The notes under the pieces: model-generated
Seen by the model: the letters and a program-made list of their open reading frames with translations, nothing else
Databases searched by the model: none
Told to the model about the DNA's origin: nothing
Translations under genes and position numbers: made by a program
Assembly: GCA_900128395.1 (NCBI GenBank)
Contig: LT649466.1
Span: 1 to 24,408, forward strand
Source: Stramenopiles sp. TOSAG23-2
Lineage: Eukaryota; Sar
Direction of reading: 5' to 3'
Length of the DNA: 24,408 bases
In this document: positions 8,701 to 16,900 of the stretch, one piece after another
Numbering within the stretch: position 1 is the stretch's first letter
How the letters are laid out: each line of letters opens with the position of its first letter

Positions 8701-9450
8701 TTTACCACATCCAGTTTCACCAGATAAAACAACTACTTGATTTTCTTTGATTAAATTAGAAATTTCATCTCTCAAAGCCCATGCAGGTAATGTTGAGCGC
8801 ACATGGAACAAAGGTGTTTTTGTCGGATCCAATGGCTTATGTTTGTTCTTTGTGGAAGATGAATCGAAATTAGTAAAAACTCGTTTTTTATGTTTATATA
8901 AACTCCCACCGGGATTTGTCAATGTATTTTTTAAATATTCTTCACTTGTTTCAACATTGGTTTTCATAAATTTATCTATCGTCTTCATATTTGAAGCTTT
9001 AAACTTTAGTTTTTGAATAACAGATAACGATTTGTTATCCTTTCGTTTTGTTTTTCGTACAGTTAAATAGCGCGATTCCCCCTTTCCATACGATTTGGAT
9101 ATTAATCCGAGTTGACCTGCCAATGCATGGACATACCTCCTTTCATGATTTGTCAATGTATTACCAAAAATTATTTCATCTCCATTATCATTTTCACGGA
9201 ACTTCTCCAATTGCTCTTTTCGCTTAATACGAAATTCTTCCGATACACCTTCAAACACTGCTAAATTACGCTTGTTGTTGTTGTTCTTGTTGTTGTTGTT
9301 GTTATTATTATTATAATTATTGTAATTATTGGAATTGTTCCTACCACCACCCCTTCCACCTCTTGATCCACCACGTCCTCGACCCCTACCCCGTCCACGA
9401 CTACGGCCGCGTCCACGTCCACGTTTTCCACCTCGATTTCTTGATTTCAT
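5773..9450 (-). CDS. R3H-domain DEAH-box RNA helicase (DHX36/YTHDC2/plant NIH-like)
   Basis: 1225 aa, no intron. Predicted ATP-dependent 3'-5' RNA (or G-quadruplex) helicase. Order: an RG-rich head (about 1-37) and Asn run (38-60); an R3H nucleic-acid-binding domain around residues 95-131 (NHERRYVHALAGQLGL); RecA1 with Walker A GETGCGKST (244-252), Walker B DEVH (342-345) and SAT (374-376); a long acidic Asp/Asn-rich insert (about 425-555); RecA2 with motif VI QRKGRAGR near 716; then HA2 and OB-fold regions; and an Asn/Gly/Lys-rich tail ending in GGSGGGSGGNNF. R3H plus DEAH helicase is the plan of plant NIH-type helicases and part of YTHDC2; I see no YTH domain or ankyrin repeats. The box is DEVH rather than DEAH or DEIH. 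The RG-rich ends suggest RNA binding and possible granule localisation (inference). Confidence 0.9.
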   Translation of the reverse strand: MKSRNRGGKRGRGRGRSRGRGRGRGRGGSRGGRGGGRNNSNNYNNYNNNNNNNNKNNNNKRNLAVFEGVSEEFRIKRKEQLEKFRENDNGDEIIFGNTLTNHERRYVHALAGQLGLISKSYGKGESRYLTVRKTKRKDNKSLSVIQKLKFKASNMKTIDKFMKTNVETSEEYLKNTLTNPGGSLYKHKKRVFTNFDSSSTKNKHKPLDPTKTPLFHVRSTLPAWALRDEISNLIKENQVVVLSGETGCGKSTQVPQFILESIEAGLPCNILVSQPRRISAMGLAERVAAERGEKVGQTVGYSVRLESRKSIETELLYCTTGVLLRKLNTNPLLDGVTHVVVDEVHERSHFSDFLLVILREILKTRKDLRVILMSATLERGLFQKYFNNCPSIEIEGRTFSVDHYLLEDILIQTKFMGPIKYEEEKVARNDDDDDDDNNNNNTTSPEENNEKLNLLDINLDINGNENNSNTTMDLDVLSALDAIDAWDENDENNNNGDEDDEADQLANLLNLNMNEDEELDSDEELAAARLAVSKIDKNIMGNGGSNSGGRPIEEAMDEYIQSSDESVVDITLLLSLLEYICLEAHDKERGGHDYVSSLSINRNGKACLGGILVFLSGWSDISQLLEILKVHQDFGNENRFRVLPLHGGIAPASQRLVFKTVPPNVRKIVLATNIAETSITIDDIVVVIDGGKVKEKLYDPYTQMSSLTTAFVSNASAMQRKGRAGRVQPGKCYTLMSKSRFKALSKFQVPELLRTPLEELCLQIKLLCGDTMSIKEFLANAPDQPQEIAVRDAIISLKRIGALDEHEKLTMLGYYLGKIPLEPRLGRMAIMAIPFGCFEHIVSISCSLGYRDPFMIPLDNKAKVDCDNAKLRLSCNSNSDHIANIFALKGYQDVLTKSGESGIFGYCRRNYLSHSTMRMIHGMKRQVIDQFKQLKLLKSTPEAWAHANRHAMNTDVLKTILAFGLYPNLLRRHPTHKNFQGRGNRKCRVQKSSVTNLTGGALRETNANSFTWICFGEMLKGDRSELVRDATVLSPVSILFCTGSPYEGNGEEEEEDKVEEEADDAEDNESIKYGVIYIDEGVKFKIDKTLIYPVEVLRGLIHTALENIVLTNNNNNAVKNKLINDGVETIINVLNDGHRSCGDILPQQSAYNRRGNDHYRNRNNNNNYNNRGGKNNNYNNRGNNGGWKKKKNTSSSYNGTKQNKNRKGTFKKKGGSGGGSGGNNF

Positions 9451-9846
9451 ATTTCTTTATATATATATATGACAATGTGTATATATATATATATGTATAT
9501 CTAACTATGTACTTATATTGTTTTCATATGTTCTATATGATCCTGTATATATATATATATATCCTTCATATGAATTGCACAATAATTATTAATGATAATA
9601 ATAATGAATAATAATGTAAATGTGTGTGCTATTCGATGTGACGTGTCATTTTTCAAAAAATAATCAGCATCATCATGAGGTCATAAAATGTTGTAATATA
9701 GTAACAAGTACAAATGGCTATTTATAAATTTTAATTTTTATACTAATAATTTAAATTATAAAAAAAAATATAATAATTTCAATAATATATGTATATATTA
9801 CACCAAAATCTCAATCGAATATATATATATACGATAATATATCATC
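9451..9846. other. Spacer between CSN4 (upstream) and helicase genes
   Basis: The only head-to-tail junction in the window: it holds the 3' end of CSN4 and the promoter of the helicase. It contains TA microsatellites (about 9459-9471, 9481-9495, 9546-9562, 9821-9831) and one bZIP-like palindrome (separate entry). No small gene is supported. Confidence 0.6.
9639..9648. promoter_or_regulatory. bZIP/CRE-like site TGACGTGTCA
   Basis: TGAC and GTCA half-sites flank GT, about 190 bp upstream of the helicase start in an otherwise AT-only stretch. It resembles ACGT-core bZIP sites. No factor is known here, and one 10-mer can arise by chance. Confidence 0.25.
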
Positions 9847-11082
9847 TTATCTCCTAACTGTACTTTTCATGTCTGGATATTGCTTTACAATGGTCTCAAC
9901 ACATGTATGTAATGTAGTGCAAATATTACTAATTTTGCTATCCCATGTTTGAATTGCTATGTTTTTACGATTACCACCTTGTTTATTATCACTATTACTA
10001 TTATCTTTGCTAAAATATAATAGACCATCAATTTGATCAATCATGCCACTTAAACGATTTTCACTTATCATATTTGCTGCAATTATTTCCGCTTTCTCCT
10101 CATCAATACCTAATAAACCTCCTAATTCTTTAAATGTAATATTATTGTATAATTTTGCACATGCTAACATATTATGTTCCGTAACAGCTTTTTCTAAAAC
10201 AGTTGAACCATCTGCTAATAATGCTTGTTGATGAGGCATCAATGATTTATCAAACGTAGCAATATCTTGTCTTCGTAATATACGTTGTTTATACATGCTT
10301 TCCAATACACGAAAATGTTTTGATTGATGTGTTCTTGCATCTTTAAAAAGCGCACCTAACATACGACTACGCTGTGGACCCGCTTTTGCCAAAATAGCAC
10401 ATACAATTGCTTTATTGATTAATTGTAATAAATCATCGTTTTCAATTAACGAGCCGACTTCCGTAGAAATCGTATAAAAACGTCTTGCAGCTTCAAGAAA
10501 CATACGTTTTGCATCTAATATACGTCCAAAAGATACTTGAAATCTCATTTTTTGTTGTAAATCTTGTAAAGCATGAACGAGCGGCGATGCTTTTTTGATA
10601 AAGGTTTCAGCAGTCACAGTATCATCCGCTTGTAAATATAATTCCGCAATTTTTATATACATACTAGCTTTTTTCTCTGGTGCTACGTTACGTGCGCCTG
10701 TATCTAAATTGATTGTTCCCAATACTCGCGCTGCTTCGCAATAGTCCTCTTCATTAATTAAAATATCTGATAAGTGTACTTTTACTGTTTCATCTGCTAC
10801 ATCAAACGATGCAATGCGTGGTTCGATCTTTGCTATTGCATATTGACATAATGCACGAAGTGGCTCATCTTTTAATTTTCCAATTTCAGCACATAAATAT
10901 TCCATTGCAGGACGTGATAAAACAGGCTGCACATTTTCTTGCATCAAATGGTCGATTAAATGTTGAATTTGGTCTGGAACATCTTTATTAATACATTCAT
11001 TCACAAGTTCTTTATATGCAACTAAACGATCTTGCGTTGAAGATATTTGCGTGACTTTTTCTAATGATTTCGATAGATCCAT
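9847..11082 (-). CDS. CSN4: COP9 signalosome subunit 4
   Basis: 411 aa, no intron, close to the usual length of about 405. CSN4 is a PCI subunit of the COP9 signalosome, the nuclear/cytosolic complex that removes NEDD8 from cullins and so resets cullin-RING ubiquitin ligases. Visible: helical repeats through residues 1-240 (including [19 protein letters not shown] and [20 protein letters not shown]), the [18 protein letters not shown] segment, and the C-terminal winged-helix part with [20 protein letters not shown] and [20 protein letters not shown], typical of CSN4. The nearest alternative, proteasome lid subunit Rpn5/PSMD12, fits less well. It is divergent from the cysteine synthase gene. 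Confidence 0.93.
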   Translation of the reverse strand: MDLSKSLEKVTQISSTQDRLVAYKELVNECINKDVPDQIQHLIDHLMQENVQPVLSRPAMEYLCAEIGKLKDEPLRALCQYAIAKIEPRIASFDVADETVKVHLSDILINEEDYCEAARVLGTINLDTGARNVAPEKKASMYIKIAELYLQADDTVTAETFIKKASPLVHALQDLQQKMRFQVSFGRILDAKRMFLEAARRFYTISTEVGSLIENDDLLQLINKAIVCAILAKAGPQRSRMLGALFKDARTHQSKHFRVLESMYKQRILRRQDIATFDKSLMPHQQALLADGSTVLEKAVTEHNMLACAKLYNNITFKELGGLLGIDEEKAEIIAANMISENRLSGMIDQIDGLLYFSKDNSNSDNKQGGNRKNIAIQTWDSKISNICTTLHTCVETIVKQYPDMKSTVRR

Positions 11083-11222
11083 TGTATTTTTATTTCTACG
11101 AACCGGAAAATGTTTGTTTTGCTTATTTTCGTGATCTCAAACAAGAAGAACATGTGACCGAGAAGTTCTATCTATATGATTTAGCCACTTTGACTAAAAA
11201 CACGACGAAGATTTATTTTGTT

Positions 11223-11380
11223 AGACGATTCTGTCGTCTCACTCATTCATTTTTTTTTACTACAGCAGGTACTTTTTTTCTGACGCTTACGACGCAGACG
11301 ACTGTATATAACATGGTTGCACCATTCACTTACCACCTGGCTGAATAGCACGGTGGTAAGCTGGGGTGCCCCTCTTGGCC
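11223..11380. other. Cluster of perfect hairpins, candidate structured RNA or promoter element
   Basis: Four inverted repeats lie within 160 bp: AGACGA/TCGTCT with a 5-nt loop (11223-11239); ATGGT/ACCAT with a 3-nt loop (11313-11325); CTTACCACC/GGTGGTAAG (11329-11337 with 11352-11360), whose loop contains a second 3-bp stem capped by GAAT; and GGGG/CCCC with a 2-nt loop (11363-11372). The composition contrasts with the AT-rich flanks. It could be a small noncoding RNA on either strand, a UTR structure of either gene, or DNA-binding sites. It does not match U1, U2, U4, U5, U6, 5S, tRNA or SRP as I know them. Confidence 0.35.
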
Positions 11381-11493
11381 GGTAAATAAAATCTACTCTA
11401 CTACAATAATAAGCAAAGAAGTGCCAAAGGCAACAAAAATACATACAAAAAGATACATACGTCACAAATATATATAACAACATACAGTACCAA

Positions 11494-11509
11494 GAGAGAG
11501 AGAGAGAGA
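11494..11509. repeat. (GA)8 microsatellite
   Basis: A GA run 27 bp before the cysteine synthase ATG, followed by more AG-rich sequence (AAAAAAGAGAAGAGA). It resembles the tract upstream of the IQ-like gene. Confidence 0.9.
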
Positions 11510-11535
11510 CAACCAAAGAAAAAAGAGAAGAGAAT

Positions 11536-12669
11536 ATGAATTTAAATCGCATATTTAAAAGAACATTTCAAACAACATCAAGTGTTACAAATGGACGTGG
11601 CCAACTTTATAATTCAATTTTGGATACTATAGGAAACACACCTTGCGTAAAAGTAAATACAATTGGACCATCTGATGTAAATATATATTGCAAAGCAGAA
11701 TTTTTCAATCCAGCTGCTAGTGTAAAAGATAGGCTAGCAATATCTATCATTGAAGAAGCAGAAAAAAATGGTACGTTGAAAAAAGGGGATACAGTTATTG
11801 AAGCAACATCTGGGAATACAGGTGTTGGTTTAGCTATGGTATGCGCTGCGAAAGGTTATCCACTCGTTGTGGTAATGGCAGATTCATTTTCTATTGAAAG
11901 ACGAAAATTAATGCGTTTCTTAGGTGCAAAAGTAGTCCTAACACCACGTGAGTACAAAGGTTTCGGTATGATTGAAAAAGCTCAAGAATTGGCAAAGGAA
12001 AATAATTGGTTTCTAGCATCACAATTTGAAACAGAAGCAAATGCTAAAATTCATGAAGAAACAACAGCAAGAGAAATCATGGCAGATTTTAAAAATCAGA
12101 AACTAGATTATTGGGTCACAGGCTATGGAACGGGTGGAACGATCAGTGGCGTAGCAAAAGTTTTAAGAAACGAATCACCACATACAAAAATCGTTTTAAC
12201 TGAACCTGCAGAAGCTGCATTAATTACGTCTGGTAAAAAACAAGAGAAAAATGATGCATCTGCAGAATTTCCAAATACACCTGCAGCTTCACATCCAGCG
12301 TGGTCACCACACTTAATCCAAGGCTGGACGCCCGATTTTATCAGCCATGTACTGCAAAATGCAATTGATAAAAAATATTTTGATGATTTGATTCCAGTAG
12401 GAAGTGAAGATGGAGTCGATATGGCGCGTCAATTAGCTGCTAAAGAAGGGATAATAACTGGTATTAGTGGTGGAAGTACATTCAAAGTTGCATTGGATTT
12501 AGCAAAAAATGCTGAACCTGGTAGCAATATATTGTGTATGCTTCCTGATACTGCTGAAAGATATATGTCATCACCATTATTTGAAACGATTGAGGAAGAT
12601 ATGAATAGTGAGGAAAATATAATTGCAAAAAGTACACCTGGATTTCATATGGATAGTGTTGAACGTTAA
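11536..12669 (+). CDS. Cysteine synthase (O-acetylserine thiol-lyase), probably mitochondrial
   Basis: 377 aa, no intron. PLP enzyme making cysteine from O-acetylserine and sulfide. Residues 1-20 (MNLNRIFKRTFQTTSSVTNG) are Arg/Ser/Thr-rich with no acidic residue, like a mitochondrial presequence. The catalytic core follows: LDTIGNTPCVKV; NPAASVKDR with the PLP lysine at K64; the substrate loop TSGNTG (91-96); the phosphate-binding GYGTGGT (196-202); and LPDTAERYMSS, where most family members read LPDTGERY. The stretch about 235-265 before LIQGW is longer than in bacterial CysK. Cystathionine beta-synthase is less likely because the C-terminal regulatory domain is absent. The C-terminal 30 residues extend past the usual end. 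It is divergent from CSN4 and convergent with the next gene. Confidence 0.92.
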   Translation: MNLNRIFKRTFQTTSSVTNGRGQLYNSILDTIGNTPCVKVNTIGPSDVNIYCKAEFFNPAASVKDRLAISIIEEAEKNGTLKKGDTVIEATSGNTGVGLAMVCAAKGYPLVVVMADSFSIERRKLMRFLGAKVVLTPREYKGFGMIEKAQELAKENNWFLASQFETEANAKIHEETTAREIMADFKNQKLDYWVTGYGTGGTISGVAKVLRNESPHTKIVLTEPAEAALITSGKKQEKNDASAEFPNTPAASHPAWSPHLIQGWTPDFISHVLQNAIDKKYFDDLIPVGSEDGVDMARQLAAKEGIITGISGGSTFKVALDLAKNAEPGSNILCMLPDTAERYMSSPLFETIEEDMNSEENIIAKSTPGFHMDSVER

Positions 12670-12839
12670 TTTTTGTGGTACATACGTACGAGTATAATAT
12701 AAAAACTGATTACGAACGTATGGGAGTATATGCATTTGAATAAATTACTCTGTAGAAAAAAATATAAATTATAATAAATTATACGAGTATATACTCCGTT
12801 TTATTTCTCCAGAACGTCTCTTCTCTCAAAACAAATTAT

Positions 12840-13238
12840 TCAAGAGTAATACCCTTCAACGCATTGCCAAGCAAATGATTTAGCAGTTGTTGGTGAACAT
12901 TTTAATAATTTATTTTTTTCTAAATAATATTGTGGATATTTTTTTTGTACACAATCGGCTATTTCTTCTAAATTTCCATTACACGTCTTGTATATTTCTT
13001 GAAGTACAACATGCTCAGAATTATTTCCTTCTAAACACATTGCATCGTACACACTATGTTTTCCATCATGTTCACGTGTTGGGTATTTTCTTGGTTTTAA
13101 ATTACTTTGTTGTTTCAACATTTCATTCAACGTCAATGCTGGAGCAATGCCATGGCCATCTCGATGTGGTGTAACTTCGTACGGTTTATCGTCGTTCTTT
13201 GTTTTATCTTTTTTAAGAGGAAGGGTTTGTTTTATCAT
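12840..13238 (-). CDS. Small Cys-patterned protein, candidate CHCH (CX9C-like)
   Basis: 132 aa, no intron, ending in TGA (the other main genes end in TAA); a further in-frame stop follows 12 codons later. The first 60 residues are Lys-rich and polar with a central HRDGHGIAPALTLNEML. The C-terminal half has five cysteines: C68, C86, C96, C114 and C126. C86 to C96 is an exact CX9C and C114 to C126 is CX11C, each within a predicted helix and separated by a KKYP-containing turn, which is the general plan of coiled-coil-helix-coiled-coil-helix proteins imported into the mitochondrial intermembrane space by Mia40. The second spacing is not canonical and I do not recognise a named family. Coding status is supported by composition and by the Cys pattern. 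Confidence 0.65.
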   Translation of the reverse strand: MIKQTLPLKKDKTKNDDKPYEVTPHRDGHGIAPALTLNEMLKQQSNLKPRKYPTREHDGKHSVYDAMCLEGNNSEHVVLQEIYKTCNGNLEEIADCVQKKYPQYYLEKNKLLKCSPTTAKSFAWQCVEGYYS

Positions 13239-13324
13239 AGATTATTATCAGTTGTTACGATTTTACTGGTTTGCCTCTCCTCTGATATTATATATAACAC
13301 CATATATATACCACCGTATGTGAG

Positions 13325-13342
13325 TGTGTGTGTGTGTGTGTG
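13325..13342. repeat. (TG)n microsatellite
   Basis: Nine uninterrupted dinucleotide units about 90 bp upstream of the Cys-patterned gene on the minus strand. Confidence 0.9.
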
Positions 13343-13409
13343 AATGTTTTCCTCGTTTTCATTTTTAGTTTTGGCCAGAGTAGTATTAATACCTAAAAAT
13401 CTCTAAAAA

Positions 13410-13562
13410 ATGAAGTTAAGGGGTTACTGTTATAAAAAATGTATTATTCTTATTGTATTTTATACCGTAATAGTATTAGACGACTACGACAATCTAAATC
13501 CGGCAATCATCTCCTATTTATTTATTCTCCCACCCGGATCTACCACCAGTAGATCTCCCTGA
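13410..13562 (+). CDS. Possible 50-codon ORF, one hydrophobic segment
   Basis: From ATG 13410 to TGA 13560-13562. The product begins MKLRGYCYKKCIILIVFYTV, so residues 11-23 could be a membrane span or signal anchor, and ends in a Pro/Ser/Thr tail. The frame stays open 23 codons past the TGA. A second plus-strand frame over 13530-13628 (LPPVDLPDLIQEQFGLIISF) also looks protein-like, so the island may instead contain an exon or relic in that frame. Nothing recognised; chance is quite possible. Confidence 0.15.
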   Translation: MKLRGYCYKKCIILIVFYTVIVLDDYDNLNPAIISYLFILPPGSTTSRSP

Positions 13563-13941
13563 TCTCATACAGGAACAATTTGGGTTGATTATTTCATTCA
13601 TTTTAGATGCCGAAATTTTCGAGTTATAATATGATAGAAATAGCATTGCGTCCCCTCTTACATACCTGTTATTATTTAGAGTTATAATTTTTAAGCACCA
13701 TATTATTATCCAAAGAAGAAGTTCGATTATTATTAATTAATTAACTATTTAAAATAATTAAAATATCCTTAGATATTTATACCATCATCTTTCATCTTCA
13801 TATACAAGCAAAGTCAACAAAACATTCAAAGCACTTATAATTGTTTATGATTTAATATTAGTATTTCAATTCAAACGATATATTAAAGATACCTTGCATA
13901 TAATTCATTTAATCATTTACTTGTCGCTATAAAACTACATC

Positions 13942-16900
13942 ATGGGGAATAATCTATTGTCTCTAGGGACGAGGTCTGGGAAATCCCAGGAAAATCAACC
14001 TTGGCGTAAATTTGGAAATAAAAAGTTGAAAGATGTAGACCATGATGCTACCGATGAAGTAAATTTATTAATGGATAGATGGAGTCCTAGTGACGTTTTA
14101 ATCTTAATGCGAAAATTTAAACAACAAGCTCGTTTGCAGCATAGTAAGAAGAGTGACAAAAAACAAAAAGCTTCACATAAACGTAATAATAGTAACAGCA
14201 GTAATAGCAGTAATAATAATAGTGACGAGGAAGAGGACGAGGAGGAAGATGGACGAGAGGAATCTGTACCCCTCACGTTGGATTTGGAAGGATTTTGCCA
14301 AATTTTTAGTGAGTTAGAGCATATGCCTCAGGACATGGCAAGAGCTGCTTTTGGCCTATTTTGTAAAGAAGGAGATACAATGGATTTCCGAGAATTTTGT
14401 ACAGCAATCACCATTTGTTGCTACGGTAGCGCAGAGAAAAAAGCTTCTATTATTTTTAATCTGTTTGATTCTGATAAAGATGGATTTTTAACTGCAAAGG
14501 ATGTTGAAGAACTGGCTCAGACTGCTATGGCATCAATGGAGCGTTTAGAAAGTGAAGATAGATCATCAAGTAGAACCACATGGATGAGGCAAGCGGGGCA
14601 AGAACTTTTAAATGACCTTAGTAAATCGAAGGATAAAATATCTTTGCAAGTATTCTTGTCATGGGCTGAAAAAAATATGGTCATAACATATCTATTGGAA
14701 TTATTTCGGATTGTGCCAACGTCAGAAATTGAAGCTCGCACGGTTCGAAAAATATTAAAAAAGCACAATGAAATGAAAGTAAACGATGTTTGGCATGTAT
14801 TGTCTAGCAAATGGTGGGAAACTTGGTGCATGTATACGTCTTATCGAGCATTTGATTTTGCACATGATGAAACACAAAACAAAGGTAAATTAAAAAATTC
14901 AACATCATCAACAGCTAATAATTTGCTATCGCCTTCATCATCGATAAAAGTCAGCAATGGCAATATTAATGATATCAATAGCAAAAATAAAGGCATTGAG
15001 AATGTTGATGAAATGTTAGAATCGTCAACGGCGGTTTCGGATATTCAAATGAACGATACAAACCCCGTATCACCATATTTTAGTCCAGAAAATAAGCCAA
15101 AGGATGGAAATGATATTATTATGGACAAGTTAGATTTACAAAATAATACCAATAACAATGATAATGTCAAAGGATCATCATCATCATCTTCTGCTTCTTC
15201 TTCCAATGGAACAACAGACAATAATTCTCATCAAAAGCAGCGGAAAACTTTAGTCAGGTCACGTTCTTTAAGCCATACATCCGGCGATAGGCCTGGGCCG
15301 TTCGATAATTATCATTTACAAGGTGACGATAAAGGAACTTTAAAATTGAATTTATTGGAAGGTCATGATTATGTATTAATACCTGATGCTTTGTGGAAAC
15401 ATTTAGAAAATTGGTATGGAGGTGGACCAGACTACTCTAGAAATGTTATATCGTTAAAAGGTGCACAAGGGGCAAAGAAACGACGCACGCCATATTACAA
15501 TCCTCCAGGTCGTGATGGGGTTGTGTTGGAAATGCATCCGTTGGTTTTAATATTTGCATCAATGGATTTAAGAACCGGTCGCCCTTCTAAAGGTGCGAAA
15601 GAATTTAGGAAGATGTTTAGTCTAGTAAATACCGTAAAGGATATGAAAAATAAAGTATGTAAACATTTAAACGTTGATCGAGAGAATTCACGTCTTTGGT
15701 TGAAACCAAAAGGTGGAGAATGGCGCTGTCTTTCCTTTACCCCCAGTACTGATAGCGATGAAGAGAATGTACCATCGGAACAAGTATTGTCACTGGCTGA
15801 TGCAGACGTAGAAACTGGTGATTTTATAATGATAGAAACGAAAGATTCAGATGATGATGTTTGGCCTAGAGATTTGATTGACGAACAAAATGAAAATTTT
15901 CGCGATTTTGAATTAAATTCCAAAGTTGATGCAAAAGATAAAGATGGTAAATGGTTTGCCGGTACTGTGGTTGATTTGAAGGCAAATGACGATGAAGAAT
16001 TAATTGAAGTGAAAATACATTTTGATAGATTCAATCCTAAATGGGATGAATGGTATGATGTCGATTCTCCAAAGTTAAAACCGTTGTTTACAATAACTGA
16101 GCCCAGATCTGATAATGTGGATGTAAGCGGCAGTAATCGTGTTAGCCGTGTAAGTGGTAATGCGGTTGAACAAGGTGCTGTAGGTTTAATTAATTTAGGT
16201 AATACATGTTACATGAATTCAGTGTTACAATGTTTGTCCAACACACCGATTTTATGCAATTATTTCCGAACCGGCCTTTTTGAAAAGGAATTAAATATCG
16301 CCAACAAGCGTGGCAGTGGTGGTGAAGTGGCGTTTGAATTTGCCCAAATGCTCTCTAAATTATGGATTGACCAAACGGTCTCGCCCGTTAAAGCCATCGC
16401 TCCCAAAAAGTTCAAGCGTACTTTTGCAAGGACACCAATGTTGACGCCATTTTCCGGTTATGGTCAACAAGATGCGCATGAATTTTTTTCCGTGTTATTA
16501 GACATTGTACATGAGGATATCAATCGCGTGGAAAAGAAAAAGAAAAAGAAAAAAGAAAAAGAAGAGGGCAAGGGTTCCACAAATGGAAAGAAAAAGCGCC
16601 TTCTATCGGTCAAGTCGTCCTCGTCATCTGAAGATAAAAAACAAAATAACGGTGTGGAGGAGAAAAAAAGTAATAAATCTGCATCTTTAGAAATTACTAG
16701 GACATCAAGCTCGTCATCGACAGAAAACGTTTCCACGGGAGATGAAAACAGCAACGACGACAAAGTAAAGTCGCCACGCGCAAATAATCAAGTTGCTCCG
16801 ATGATTGAAAATGATGAACAAGACAATTCCAATGAAGGGGGAAAAGCGTCCACAAAAAATGATGGCGATGAAACATCGGGAACAAATATCGATGGTACTA

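Larger units (their letters stand above)
11083..11535. other. Divergent spacer, CSN4 / cysteine synthase, hairpin-rich
   Basis: Contains several perfect short hairpins between 11223 and 11372 (separate entry), more GC than its surroundings, then AT- and purine-rich sequence up to the cysteine synthase ATG with a (GA)8 tract at 11494-11509. On the minus strand CAGGTGGTAAGTG would be a good 5' splice site and GTGTTTTTAG (about 11195-11204) an acceptor, so CSN4 may have a 5' UTR intron. That is inference. Confidence 0.5.
13239..13941. other. Divergent spacer, Cys-patterned gene / USP32-like gene
   Basis: Holds a (TG)n tract (13325-13342), a 50-codon plus-strand ORF (13410-13562, separate entry), a GC-richer island around 13490-13600 with a perfect hairpin GATCTAC/GTAGATC, and blocks shared with 23739-23790. 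Positions 13700-13941 are plain AT-rich sequence before the USP32-like start. Confidence 0.5.

Noticed and set aside
11320-11400. U1 snRNA-like ACTTACC near the hairpin cluster
   Set aside because: Similarity stops after about 10 nt, and no Sm site or U1 stem-loop sequence follows.
13995-14276. Antisense frame of poly-Ser and poly-Leu within the USP32-like gene
   Set aside because: Complement of AAT/AGT and GAG repeats; all long antisense frames in the protease, helicase and PPP1R36 genes have this origin.
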